Part shown: piece after piece, positions 11,165 to 22,427 of the stretch | Layout of the letters: every line of letters starts with the position of its first letter | Numbering within the stretch: the stretch's first letter is position 1 | Assembly (NCBI GenBank): GCA_003952965.2 | Contig: CM025853.1 | Coordinates: 6,867,007 to 6,931,006, forward strand | Origin: Morella rubra | Lineage: Eukaryota > Streptophyta > Magnoliopsida > Fagales > Myricaceae | DNA: 64,000 bases | Direction: 5' to 3' | The notes under the pieces: generated by a model | The model's database searches: none | Seen by the model: the letters and a program-made list of their open reading frames with translations, nothing else | What the model was told of the DNA's origin: nothing | Position numbers and translations under genes: made by a program

Positions 11165-11345
11165 TTGCGTTTTGCATGGATTTCCTCCTTTTTCACTAAC
11201 AATACTAAATTATCCAGGAAATTATAATTTGTCCAATGTCTTGGAGATATATTTTAATTATGATATTAATTCACTGGCTTTCTTATATGAATGTTTAAGA
11301 AACCAGCTCCTTGTCATTGTTGACAAAAATCTTAATTTTTTTGGC
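11165..11345 (+). repeat. 3' flank shared with 12795-12990
   Basis: This stretch and 12795-12990 share TTTTCTTATAT, GAAACCAGCTCCTTGTCAT and several shorter blocks in the same order. They look like diverged tandem copies of a gene's downstream region. Confidence 0.55.
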
Positions 11346-11550
11346 TGTAATACTTGCTTACGAAATGGCCTCGAAAAAAAAAAAAAAGTCAATATAACTT
11401 CTATGTGCAAAGTGTTTTCAAAGAAAATTTGGTGGCTATTTCTTTCAATATTATAGTGTTCGGGGAAAAGAGAGAAAAATAAAGCAAAACTATTAAACAT
11501 CCACGATCAATATTTTAGCTGCCAAACGTTACATTCTCAAAACAGAATTT

Positions 11551-11630
11551 CATTTAAATAAAGCTTTCTTTAAAGTAATGTCATAGCACTCATTTAAATA
11601 AAGCTTTCTTTAAAGTAATGTCATAGCACC
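11551..11630. repeat. 40-bp tandem duplication upstream of the peptide gene
   Basis: Two adjacent 40-bp copies (11551-11590 and 11591-11630) differ only at the last base. Each contains the near-palindrome TTTAAATAAAGCTTTCTTTA. They lie about 500 bp upstream of the cysteine-rich peptide start. The near-identity suggests a recent event. A role in expression is possible but not shown by the sequence. Confidence 0.95.
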
Positions 11631-11639
11631 CATGCACCA

Positions 11640-12134
11640 TTTTGTCTCGATCAAGCATCCAAACGATACTTTAGTATCTTATGCATGCTTGACATAAATA
11701 TTAGTTTACTCTACTTGATATGGTCGGTGTCTTTTTATCGCATCCAAATTTTTTTTCTTCTTTTTAAGAAAAATGTGGTTGAGTGGTGACCTCGACACCT
11801 ATTGTTAGCACCGAGTAGTCAGAGTCATCTCAATTTGATAGATTCTAAGATTACGTGTTTAGCACCATTAGTTTCTTTCGAAATGTTTTGAATTGTGCCC
11901 TCCTGCAATAGTTGTAGGTATTGGATCACCCCTTGATGTATGGTAAGGAATGTTTGTAAAAGTTTTCAATTGCCAGCTCGTGAACACCAGCCAAAAAATA
12001 TTATTTAAATTTGTCTCACCTTTCAATTGCTTATAAGAAGGATATGTATAGATGGATTTAAACCTTCATTATCTTTTGAGATTAATTTTTGCATACAATA
12101 TTAGTTAGGGTGGTTTCTCAAGTGGAAAAAATCA
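11640..12134 (+). promoter_or_regulatory. Presumed promoter of the cysteine-rich peptide gene
   Basis: AT-rich sequence with a TATAAGA box candidate at 12032-12038, about 100 bp before the start codon, and an A-rich context directly before ATG (GTGGAAAAAATCAATGG). No other element was recognised. This is a positional inference. Confidence 0.35.
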
Positions 12135-12545
12135 ATGGTTGGAAAATTCATTAGAAGAGTTCTGGTGGTAATGGTTATCATTGCAGATCTTGTACTTAAG
12201 GTTCAAGCTAATGCCATTGCCCCTACTTCCTTTGGTCCTTCTTCATTTCCCAAACCGCTTGCTCCTTTCTCTCAACTTGACGTAGCGAAGAAATCTATCA
12301 TTGTTTGTCACGAAGAGGAGTTTGACCGTTGTGAAGTTTGGCGAAAAAGACTAGGGCCGCTTGGCATGCTTCATTATGGACCTTGTATTTTTAAGGCTTT
12401 TGTACGATGCACGGGTCTTCATTATGGTCACCCTAAGGCTTCTGTCATGGAACAATGCGTCGATGACTGCTTGGGAAAAAAAGAGTACCGGCCACATAAA
12501 TGCGTCTTACAATGCTTTGAAAGACATCTCCAATATGGCAAATAA
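12135..12545 (+). CDS. Small secreted cysteine-rich peptide
   Basis: The 136-residue product has a hydrophobic N-terminal signal peptide (VLVVMVIIADLVLKVQA, cleavage likely near residue 25), a Pro/Ser-rich linker and a mature domain with eight cysteines in pairs: C-x7-C (VCHEEEFDRC), C-x7-C (PCIFKAFVRC), C-x3-C (QCVDDC) and C-x3-C (KCVLQC). This resembles plant thionin-like or other helical cysteine-rich secreted peptides used in defence or reproductive signalling, but I cannot assign a named family. The ATG is the first in frame and directly precedes the signal peptide. A TATA candidate lies about 100 bp upstream, and a poly-A signal-like AATAAT lies near 12650. A GTAAGG just after the stop could be a splice donor in the 3' untranslated region. 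It is the only intact-looking host ORF in the window; it could be single-exon or the first coding exon. Confidence 0.65.
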   Translation: MVGKFIRRVLVVMVIIADLVLKVQANAIAPTSFGPSSFPKPLAPFSQLDVAKKSIIVCHEEEFDRCEVWRKRLGPLGMLHYGPCIFKAFVRCTGLHYGHPKASVMEQCVDDCLGKKEYRPHKCVLQCFERHLQYGK

Positions 12546-13815
12546 GCAGAATCCATGAGCTTCAGGCGCTGTACGCCTGGTAAGGAGTTATTTACTATTC
12601 TCTCTATCCCTCTTCATTGAACTAATTATGTAAAATGTAAATACTGAACAATAATGGAGGCTTATTCATGTTGCTTTTTCACATTATTTGTAGTACTATA
12701 GCTATATATATGAACTATTTATTCTCAAACACTTCTACGCGTTACTCGTTACGCATCATATTTAATGCATGTTTTTTCTTTTGTATTTTCAAATTGGCGT
12801 TGCGCTGTTTGCATGTATTTAATTTGCTCCGTTCTGATCACCAACGACACTAATTTTTTTCGAAATTATATTTTGTCCGTTTCTTGTAGATATACGTTAG
12901 TTATGATTTAACTCATTGGTTTTCTTATATTGTTTTAGAAACCAGCTCCTTGTCATATTTGAGAAGCGCCTTACTAAAAACAAAAAATAGCTGGTGACAT
13001 GCAGGCAAAGCTACATGCATGTCGTCCAAAGCGAAATTTGAAGGATCTTAATTTCTTTCAATTTTATATATACCTGTATTCATCAGCTCTTTTGCTTTCT
13101 ACATAACTAAAGTTTTACGAACTTGGGAAGTTGTTTTTCCTCTTCTTTCTATATATCTGTTTCATTCGTTGACCTATAGGTGATCACCCTTATAATGGCT
13201 TGTAAGGTTATATGGTTCTACATTCACTTGAAGGCTTCATAAGGCAACAAAGGCAGCTGGACTTGCTTGAAAGAAGTTTTCAATTATATCTTTCTTGTTT
13301 CGTAGTCATGATGGCACTTATGGAAATAACTTGTCAATCAGGGACATGATGTATCACCTGATTTGATACTGTCGTGTTTAAAGTTTTGTAATTGATTGGA
13401 TCTTTTTATTTTATGTTTGTACGTTAATGGCTATTGGTTTCGATACTTTTGCGCTATGAAAGTAAATCACATAAATGCCTGTTGTTGTTTCCTAGTAACA
13501 TAAAAAAGTGATCGAAAGAATCGATTAACTATATGTACTGCTTCAGCTAATCAACAAGCTGATGAAGTCTCTATAGATTACCACCTGTTGACAATATGCC
13601 ATGGCCTCCTTTCCAATATTTTTTCAATGGCTACCTTAGGTTTAAATTCGAAGAAGAAAAATCAGTAATTTAAAGAAAGAACATCCAACATACCAATATC
13701 TCACTCTCAAATACTATACTAGGAATAGCATTCACAGCGAAATAACTTAACCTTTGGCCAATAAAATGGCCAACTAGTGTGTTTTCTCAATCCTTCCAGC
13801 CTTTCTCTGAAACTC
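12546..13815. other. Downstream and intergenic region of the peptide gene
   Basis: It contains the presumed 3' untranslated region and then low-copy-looking sequence. The segment 12795-12990 is the diverged partner of 11165-11345. No further coding region or terminal repeats were recognised up to the CACTA insertion at 13819. Confidence 0.45.
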
Positions 13816-13818
13816 CTT

Positions 13819-15346
13819 CGCTACAAGAAAATGCATTTTGGGTGACATTCATCGAGATCTTGTCCGATGGCGTCACGAACATGTTCAACTGCTCCTCCAT
13901 ATTATTCACTCGTTTGATGAGTGCCCGGAGTTGTATCGGAGCGGTACTCAGAGACTGGTACAACTGGGACACATGTCCTGTAACGGAAGTTAGTTCGTTC
14001 CGCAATCACCTCTTCCCTTAGATTGGTCTTGTAAGAGCATAATTATTCTCCAGAATGGTTACATGGGTATGGATATCCATGCACAACGTCTGCGTCGGCT
14101 CCACCGTCGTACGGATACTCTCCTTCAACTCCATAGCCTCTGCCCAACTTGGTCGCTTCGTCTGTGCCCTAGCCTTGGTGATACTTTTCTTGAATCGATC
14201 CATGACCAACCTGACAAAAATTGTTCGAACGTTAGCATAAACCCTTCGCACGTCCATTAGACGACGAGGTTTCTGATAAATACGTGTCCGAAAGAAGATT
14301 CACCTCGTCTGGACAAATAAAAAACAAGACGTTTTAACTAAAAACGTCAATATAATCATATAAGTCCATCCAAATGGATTGAAACCAATTAGGATGGGGC
14401 TTCGACGAACACAAAATTGAAACAACCATATTATCCACCAAAAAATAATCAAAATGCATGAAAATTAAATACAAAGGCACGAAGAAGGTATTACCAGAGC
14501 TTGTGAGTACAGATCTCAAATTATCGAAAAAATTTACGAAGTTAGAACGAAAATCAAAATGGAATGGGTGAGGATGTGGTTTTGACAACTCTATCTATTT
14601 TTAAGTTACAAGTTTAGCGTCCACACGCTTCTAAGGTTTGTTCGGACGGGTTTTAATGGTTAGATTTACACGTGACCCAATCAAATTTAACCTTAGTAAA
14701 TATTTATCTAAGGTAGATCCGAAAATCTTCTAGAACCTACTGGCGTCCGAATGTTTTGTTATTGTCCGGACAGTGTCGACATTACGTGGGTGAAATTATG
14801 CAACGTGGAACCACACGATTCGCTGAAGAAGCATTTCTACCTGTACGGACAACATTTTAAAGTCTGGATGCAATTATCCTTTTTGGCTTTGGGACACACA
14901 TGTTGGCGTCTAGACGGTTTTATGTATGTATGACGATTTTGAATGTGTCACTAACTAGTGATGATCATTACTGTTACCTAAAGTTGGTTCAGACGTGGTC
15001 AAAAAGCTGTTCAGATGGTGATGAAAAATTTGCGATGATACTAATCGTCACTCATTTACAGTAACTTGTATTTTGTCACCCAAATATCCGTTTGAACGAG
15101 TTTTAAACTTGTTCGGACGGATATGAAATGTTTGTGACGATACTAATCGTCACTCATTTGCAATGACCTGTATTTTGTCACATAACAAATCCATCTGAAC
15201 GGTCTTTGGACCTGTCCGAACATCATGACATTCATGGATGATTTTGGGTAACGAAATTAATGTTTTGCCAGGAAAGGTAACTTTAGGTGATAAAATTTGG
15301 TTTGACACCCAAAAATTTGTCACATGATATCTTATTTCTTGTAGTG
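13819..15346. mobile_element. Complete non-autonomous CACTA element, 1.5 kb
   Basis: The left end is CGCTACAAGAAAATGC, a one-base variant of CACTACAAGAAA; the right end is ATTTCTTGTAGTG. CTT directly flanks both ends (13816-13818 and 15347-15349), the 3-bp duplication expected for CACTA. There is no TNP2 gene inside. Subterminal motifs of the type GTTCGGACGG and GTCCGGACAG occur at 14638, 14767, 14844 and 15112, and a 50-bp unit around CTAATCGTCACTCATTT is repeated at about 15030 and 15130. It would depend on a transposase supplied elsewhere. Confidence 0.82.
13826..14257 (-). pseudogene. ORF remnant inside the short CACTA
   Basis: Two minus-strand segments, MDVRRVYANVRTIFVRLVMD (from 14257) and LTSVTGHVSQLYQSLS (ending near 13826), form one degenerate reading with a charged region and a C-terminal heptad-like helix (LRALIKRVNNMEEQLN). 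The layout resembles the C-terminal coiled coil of ORF-A in the larger CACTA elements here. It is separated by stops near 14010 and could equally be a remnant of another CACTA protein. Function is unknown. Confidence 0.35.
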
Positions 15347-15373
15347 CTTGCAGAGGTTTAACCAGCACCTTCC

Positions 15374-15527
15374 TTTCTCCTTCGATGGCTCAATAGATTG
15401 GTGAAGCTTCATAAGAGAAGCCTTTTTAGGAATAATACCTTTGTCACCTTCCTAGCTCTTTCGATAGCTATATTATTGGAGTTTCATAAGAGAAGCCCTT
15501 TTAAGAATAATACCTCTATTACCCATC
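15374..15527. repeat. Imperfect 77-bp direct repeat
   Basis: Two adjacent copies (about 15374-15451 and 15452-15527) share CATAAGAGAAGCC and GAATAATACCT blocks. They lie just right of the short CACTA. The surrounding 15347-15994 has no recognisable gene. Confidence 0.7.
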
Positions 15528-16278
15528 TCTGTAGCAACTGAGGCAAACATCGTCTTCCACATCAAACGCTTGTTGGGCTGCACATTTCCTCAAACACCTA
15601 GATATAGACACCAAGAAGAAAGGAACAAGATGGGGCCCCTCCAAAGTCTGAAGCTTCTAAATAGGGCTAGGGTTTAGGGAGGGGTTTAGATGTCATGGGA
15701 AAGGGGTAGGGGGAGGGCTATACTACTTATGTTGCTAGTTGAGTATTTGATCTTGTGAAATATTTAATATTTTTGCTCGTTAGACTGACATAAGATCCTT
15801 AATTTGTGATCTCCACCAAGTGTATTCTGTTTTATCAATGAAATTATTACTTATAAAAAATAATTTTATTGAAAAATGGAAGGAAAATGAATATAAATCA
15901 CAAGAAGAGAGTTTTCACGCTCTTATACTCTAAGGAGATAGGGTACAGTTTGGGGGTTGGAAAACCAATTTGTGTGTTAGAAGTTATTGGAGAGTAGGGT
16001 GACATGCGTTATGCACAATACTTCTGTTGGCTGAAGGTGCAATCTATTTGGATTTGTACTCAAAAGAAAAACCGTGAGAAATTGCTATGTTGGCAATTAT
16101 TAAAGTTAGGTTAACAAGGACTTGATTAAAAAAAAAAATTGCCTAGATCCATATTTTGAAAAACGTTTTCAGTATAGCCTAAAAACTTGAAATACTCATC
16201 AAATAAAAACATTGAAAACTTTTCATTTGCTTGGTGACAATTTCACATTGAAACAAGGTTTTTCAAGTTAAAAACTTA

Positions 16279-16545
16279 GGGGAAGTTTCACTTTTTGCTC
16301 TCAAACTATGAGATCAATGACATTTAAGGGCCCAAGCAATTTTGTCATATTGCACTTTCAAACTATCAAAATTCATTAATATATACCATTTGATGGGATC
16401 CGGTCATCAAGATTGTGCCTCGTAGTTCATTTTCGCTCATTGCAACCGCAAGATTAGTTAAAGGGCACAAATTGATGATTTCTGATAGTTTATGCCCTTA
16501 AATGACATTGGCCCTGTAGTTTGAGGACAAAAGTCTACTTTCCTT
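16279..16545. mobile_element. Mutator-like MITE
   Basis: Inverted ends of about 60 bp (GGGGAAGTTTCACTTTTTGC at the left; the complement of AGGAAAGTAGACTTTTG at the right) each lead into a conserved CAATGACATTTAAGGGC-like block. There is no coding potential. The related copy at about 58829-59034 keeps the left half only. Confidence 0.6.
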
Positions 16546-16859
16546 AATTTTTTGAAAAGTAAAATTTAGGTTGCCAACAATTTTTTGAGGCCTATATTAT
16601 TGTTTGGATTGGAGGCGAAATGATTAAGAACATATTCCAAATCACTCTACCGAAACAAGACAAACAATCTTAGTTTGATAGAGTCCGTATTGTTTCATTT
16701 TGATATTTACCAATAACTTTAACTTAAGAATCTTGGTCAAAAGTACTTAGAAAACAATCTTAGCTTGATAGAGTCCTTGCTCTTTTGCTGGGAGCATGTG
16801 CTCTGTTAGACTGGCTAGCCGTACACACTTCTGATCCAGAAGTTCTAACACAACATTGA

Positions 16860-17760
16860 CAGAGGTTGATACTGAGGCTAACGAGTGGGAGGTAGTCATC
16901 TGGGGAGTTCGAGTCAGGATTTTCCCCGATATCCTAGCCCATTACATGGGCATGCATAGGCGACTTGGGGCCTCTCCAGCTATAATGCTCTCTATTATAT
17001 TGCCAGCTGAGGAGGTTTTCGACTGATGACAAAAGAGTATCACTATTTGATCCAGTCATCAGTGCCATAGAAATCTCTACTCGGGTTTTGGTGCATGCTC
17101 CACCTCATTTTCTGCCACAACATTTACTTGCAACTCCAACACATGGAGTGCACCACCCCCCGAGCACAATTAACGTTGATGGTGGTGCATTTGGAGCCGA
17201 TCGACCTCACCCTATTTATGATTTAGACAATCTCGAATGAGGCTCAGTCGATAGCCAAAGAGGGTCTACCAGAAAACGTGATGCTGACTCGATTTATTTT
17301 GGATGCTGGGGTTGTGGTCACGCGTCATGAGCCAACCATGGTGCAACTTGGCCCTATCAAAAGTGTGACAGTTTGACTTAGCTTCTCACATGGACCTAGG
17401 TCACAACGTCCAGTTGCTGCATCACAGCCTGAGGTTCAAGCTTGGGTTGTTGAGGTGCCGACTGAGTCTTCCGCTGAAGCAGCTCGTTCTTAGCCACCCC
17501 TAGCAGCTCTGCTTGAGGACGTAGAGTGCCTCATTATAGGCGCATTTGAGTAGGCCATCACTCTTGTCATCACCAGCTTGGCATCCATGGACAAGAGACA
17601 CAATGAGATTGAGTCGAGGCAGCAGGCAGCAGGCACTGGAGAAGGCTCAAAAAGACGGCCGTAAAGACATCATGCAGAGGATAGATAATGTCGAGCACGA
17701 CTTGGTGAGAGAGTTGAAGAATAGTCTCATTAGTTTTTTTTTAATAATATTTTGTAATTT
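16860..17760 (+). pseudogene. ORF-A remnant (putative plant transposon protein)
   Basis: The recognisable segments are VDTEANEWEVVIWGVRVRIF (from about 16864), a region including PDILAHYMGMHRRLGASPA, and a C-terminal helix KDIMQRIDNVEHDLVRELKN ending near 17722. The pattern of a VRG-like motif and a late coiled coil matches the ORF-A genes elsewhere in the window. Multiple stops interrupt it, so it is not functional. The homologous remnant at 59050-59812 shares the same segments. Biochemical role unknown. Confidence 0.55.
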
Positions 17761-18229
17761 ATTTATGTTTCTTTCGAACCATTATATTTGTAGATGTTGT
17801 AATATTTGTAGTTTGATTATCTCATTTATTTTTTGGTTTATGCATATTTTTAATAAGTAAATTAAATTAGCATTTAAAAGGAAATATAATGGAATATTAG
17901 GAAATATTTTAATAATATGATAAAATTATTATCATATTTAGAAATTTCAAAATTGATTAATAATAAAGTTATTTCTGATCGAACGCTATAAACCGTTCGA
18001 ACGTATGATGATAGTGACGATGTCATTTTATGCTAGAGGTAACCATTCGAATGGTAAGATCGTGAGTGTTAGAATGACTTGTATTTGTGCATTAAAAAAG
18101 TAATAATGTGAGTGTTGAAACGATATTTCAAATGAAATAGTAAAATGAATTAAAAATATAAAAAACAATAAATTTATAAAAATTAAATATTTATATTTAT
18201 ATTTTATTTAATAGTACCTTATACTTATA

Positions 18230-18970
18230 TTTACTTATAATACTTATATATAAAGTACTTATATATGTATATATTACATTTATGTCATACAGAATAGTAA
18301 GTGCTAATAAAAAATAGTAATAGTTCATACTAATCGTATTTTTATACGTTTATTAACATTGTGTTTATGATTTATTACACCTATAATTGCATACTCCTGT
18401 TGGTGCTAATAAAATTTTCAGACTCATATACTTGTGTTCTATTTTACATTGTGTTTACTATACTTACACATTATTAAGTAGTAATAATATTTTCATACTC
18501 CCATACATGTGTTGCGATATGCACGTACATGTTTAAATTAGATTATGCTTATAATTTGTTACATACATCATTATGTAGTAATGAGATTTTCATACACGTA
18601 CTATATTACTTACAAAGTTAATAATATTGTGTTTATATATTATTACACATCACCTATTAGTAGTAATAGGATTTTCATATTCTCATACAAGTGCTATAAT
18701 ACTTACATGTGTTTGTAATTACTTGGACATCATTAAGTACTAATAAAATTTCCATATTGTACTATTACTTAGTATTTAATACTTAATACTCGTACACATG
18801 TATTATTATACTTACATAGATAAATGTATTGTGTTTATTATACTTGTACATAATTAAGTACTAAAAATACTTCCATACTCCTACACATTTGCTATAATAC
18901 AGGTATAGCTAATAAAATTATACTTATAATTTAATTACATATCATTTAAGTAACAAATACATTGTGTTAA
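18230..18970. repeat. AT-rich tandem repeat, about 90-bp unit
   Basis: Diverged units recur about every 90 bp, marked by ATTGTGTTTA (18357, 18449, 18628, 18828), TACACATCATTAAGTA and TTTTCATACTCCTACACATG. Related units lie in reverse orientation at about 40440-40700 in another CACTA copy. This is a satellite-like spacer between the two genes of the element. Confidence 0.7.
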
Positions 18971-19319
18971 TTGTTTGAGAAAACCTTCCGAAGACAATGT
19001 ATTGTTTGAATGTTAAAAAGTAAGAAACGACACTGTTTCATTATCTAAGTAATGTTCGAACTAGTTTTGAACCCCTGTCAGAACATTATTTGAAAACTAA
19101 CAATGTCGTTTAGAAAGGAAAAAAATTATCGTCCGAAAAGTGCGAAAACGGCATTCGAATGTCAATTTATGCATGCAATTCTTCCTGCCTTTTCTTGGCT
19201 TACCGTTCTAAGTGAGCCTTATTTCCCCCAAACACTCAAACAACTACCAAATTTGCCCAATTTTCTTTTTACACAGTTTCTTATTTTTTTTTGTTTCATT
19301 GTTGTTGAAAAATATTCAA

Positions 19320-19343
19320 ATGGAGCTTGCTTGTGATTTGGAG
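19320..19343 (+). CDS. Candidate first exon of CACTA gene B, fragment
   Basis: ATG at 19320 opens MELACDLE and is followed at once by a good splice donor, GTGAGT (19344-19349). A matching start, MKLLCVLE, is read on the minus strand from 39996, after similar upstream sequence (TTGTTGTTGAAAAATATTCAA versus TTGTTGTCGAAAAAATTCAA). Conservation of the leader and start in two copies suggests a real first exon of the transposase-side gene. The rest is lost: the SIRE-like element starts 64 bp later. Confidence 0.4.
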
Positions 19344-19407
19344 GTGAGTTTTATCAATTTAATTAAGGATTTTATTAGTTTTTTATGTATAAATTTTTTA
19401 TTGTTAT

Positions 19408-22400
19408 TGTTGGCTTTTGTTCAAAATCAATATTTTGATGATTTCAACATATAGATTAAGTTTAGAAAATGGATATCTTCAAAGATAAAGACATTTTTAT
19501 CAAAGAGCTAAAGACAAGAAGATTACAGATCATAGGGTATATTTTTGTAACTTTTAGATTCACTTTTGACTAAGATTTAAATCACACACTTGCACATCTT
19601 TTAAACCATGCATAAATATCTCATCACAAGTTTGACAATCAAAATGCTTTAAGTGTTTTCAAATCATCCCTATATAAACTCCTAAGCCTTGATTATACTT
19701 TTGGGAGTTGATTTTTGAAATTGGATTTCAAAAATTCAAAAATTAGCTTTTTAATTCTAGTGGATGATGAATTGTGTTATAGCGGTTGACCGGTGCCTAT
19801 AGTACCGCTACAGTACTGTGAATCGTAATTTTCAATTTTATAACCCTAGGAACAATGGCTATTTCTAGCAGTCGACCAACATATTGTAGCGGTTGATAGG
19901 TAGATAGTGAAATATTTTTAAACGGCTTTAAATAGCTAGAAACGACTAGTTTTCTTTTATGGCCTATACAAGTGATCTCTTAAAGTATTTCTATCAAGCC
20001 TTGAACATCCAAACATTTGATTTATCTTTAATAGAATCCAATAGCCTTGATTTTTATATCAAAACCTATTTCTCATATTATTCACACAAAGTTTCACTTC
20101 AACATCCTTGTCATTGTGTGAAACAAAAGAGATAGAGCTTTCCATTTTCTTATCCACTCTTTGAGAGAGATAAATTCTTGTTCAAAAGAGGTGATTCCTT
20201 TAGTGAGGTTGTTCACTAAAGAAGAAGCTTAGAGAGGTATATCTCAAGCTTGGTTGGATTGTGAGTAGTGAGCCCGGAAAATCACTTGGGTTGTGAGTGT
20301 TGAGCTCGAGAAAGCTCATGTAATGTTCTCTAGCACCCAGAAGCTAGAGTGTACACTATTGGGAAGATAGTGAAAAAACCTCAAGGCTTGGAAAGAAGCT
20401 TGAGGGGTGGATGTAGGTGGGTTTGCGAACCACCTAAAAATCATTGTGTTTGTTTTTCTAACCGTACTCGTTACATTTAGCACTTATTTACTTATTGCAT
20501 CAATATCCTAGGAACTTCAATTGGTATCAGAGTGTGGTGATGTTTTTAAAATTTTTTACAATCTTGAGTTTGAATGACAACCACAAAGTTCAACTCTCAA
20601 ATTGAAGGGCTTTCCAAACTTAGGCCACCATTCTTTAATGGTAGTGAGAATGCATATTAGAAAGTTAGGATGATAATTTATTTTCAATCTATTGATTATT
20701 ATTTATGGTTATGCATTATAAATGGTCCACATGTTCCCTTAAAGAAAGCAGGAGAGGTTGAAACCCTCAAAAATGAAAATGAATATGATCCAAATGACAA
20801 AATAAAAATTTCTTAAGATACAAGAGCCACGAAGATGTTATATTGCACTTTAGATAGAGGAGAGTTTAATAGAATTTGTTCATGTTCAAATGCTGGAGGC
20901 ATATGGCATATTCTTGAAATTACTGATGAAGGAACATGTAAAGTCAAAGAGTCAAATATCAACATGCTTGTTCATAATTACGAATTATTTAAGATAGAAC
21001 TAAATGAACCCATTACTGACATGTATACTACATTTACTAACATTATAAATGCTTTGAATGCACTTCGTAAATCTTGTACTAATTCAGATTTGGTGATGAA
21101 AAATTTCTTGGGTCCTTACCAAAGTCTTAGGAAGTAAAGGTCACCGCAATTCAAGATCTCACCAAGCTACCATTAGAAGAGCTTCTCAGATCCCTCAAGA
21201 CCCATGAGATCCAAATGCTCAAAAATGAAGATAGATAAGAGCATGAAGAAGATGAGGATCGCCCTCAAATCCTCTATAATCGAAGATGGAGATGATGATG
21301 AGGAAGACATATATAGTCTTGATGACTAGAAAATTCAAGAACTTCTTTAAAAGAAAGAAAGAGGAGAGAAGCCTCAAATAAAGGAAGATATCAAGGAATG
21401 TTAATGATGAAAAGCTCCTCCTCCTCCTCCAACGATGGAGAAATCGCTAACATGTGCCTCATGGCATTTGAGGATGATGATGAGGTATGTTCTTTGGATG
21501 ATGAATTTAAACTTTCCTTATTTTGAACTTCAAAATGCCTTTAATAAATTTCATTTTCAATTTGAAAAACTTGGTTCAAAATATATGTCCTTGAAAACGA
21601 AACTCATTTTGATTTCAAAAGAATTGATTTATTAGAAAATGAGCAAAATACTCTAAAGCTTGAAAATGAATTACTACGCGAAAAAGCTTTAGATTTTTAA
21701 AATGAAACTTTAATTTATTATTCTTTATGAATCCAATAGCTACTAATGTTTGTCTCAAGTTTCAAATGATTGTCCAATTGAAAAGATAGGGGGAGTCACT
21801 AAAAAACTATCAATTTATTGTCATCATAAAAAATGGGGAGATTGTTGGCTTTTGTTTACAATTGATATTATGGTGATTTCAATAAATAGATTAAGTTTAC
21901 AAAATGGACATCTTCAGACAAAAACATTTCTATTAGAGAGCTAAAGACAAGAAGACTGAAGATCAAGTAGATGCAAGTAGCTCAAAAGTGAAGATTAAAG
22001 ACCATATGGTATAATCTTGTAACTCCTAGTTTCACTTTTGACAAGGATTTGAATCACACACTTGCTTATCTTTTAAACCGTGCATAAATTTGTCATCATA
22101 AGTTTGACATCCAAAATACGCTTTAAGTATTTTCAAATCATCCCTATATAAACTCCTAAGCCTTAGTTAAACTTTTAGGGAGTTGATTTTTGAAATTGAA
22201 TTTCAAAAATGTCAATAACGGGTTTTTTAATTATAGTAGATGATGAATAGAGTTATGGCGGTCGACCTCTATATATAGTGGTCGACTTCTATATATAGCG
22301 GTCAATCAATAGTTACAATATTTCTACAGTACCGCAAATCGTAAATTTTAATTTTATGACTGTTGAGCAACGGCTACGTTTAGCGGTCGACCGACATATT

Positions 22401-22427
22401 GTAGCGATCGATTGGTACATCGATTGG
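19408..22427 (+). mobile_element. SIRE-like Copia element, gag only, broken
   Basis: The 5' LTR spans 19408-20519 (TGTTGGC to TTCA), followed by a Met-tRNA-type primer binding site TGGTATCAGAG at 20522-20532. A gag region of UBN2 type follows at about 20580-21400. A polypurine tract AATGGGGAG lies just before the 3' LTR (21843 to about 22427, truncated). The whole pol region is absent. The two LTRs differ at roughly 10-15 percent of sites by eye, so the element is old. It is broken, with several breaks in gag and a large internal loss; the 3' LTR is cut by other Copia sequence. Confidence 0.8.

Larger units (their letters stand above)
15995..19407 (+). mobile_element. CACTA-like segment with ORF-A and satellite spacer
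   Basis: In order on the plus strand it holds a MITE, an ORF-A remnant, CGTTCGAACG-type motifs (about 17970-18080), an AT-rich spacer made of about 90-bp tandem units, more TTCGAAC motifs (about 18990-19150) and a short first exon of the transposase-side gene. The first 2.2 kb recur at 58553-60177. No clear CACTA terminus was found on either side; the right side is cut by the SIRE-like element at 19408. Assignment to CACTA rests on shared architecture with the elements at 1-9803 and 38015-45110. Confidence 0.55.

Noticed and set aside
12361-12558. Second ORF overlapping the cysteine-rich gene
   Set aside because: It is a +1-frame shadow without a signal peptide or cysteine pattern.
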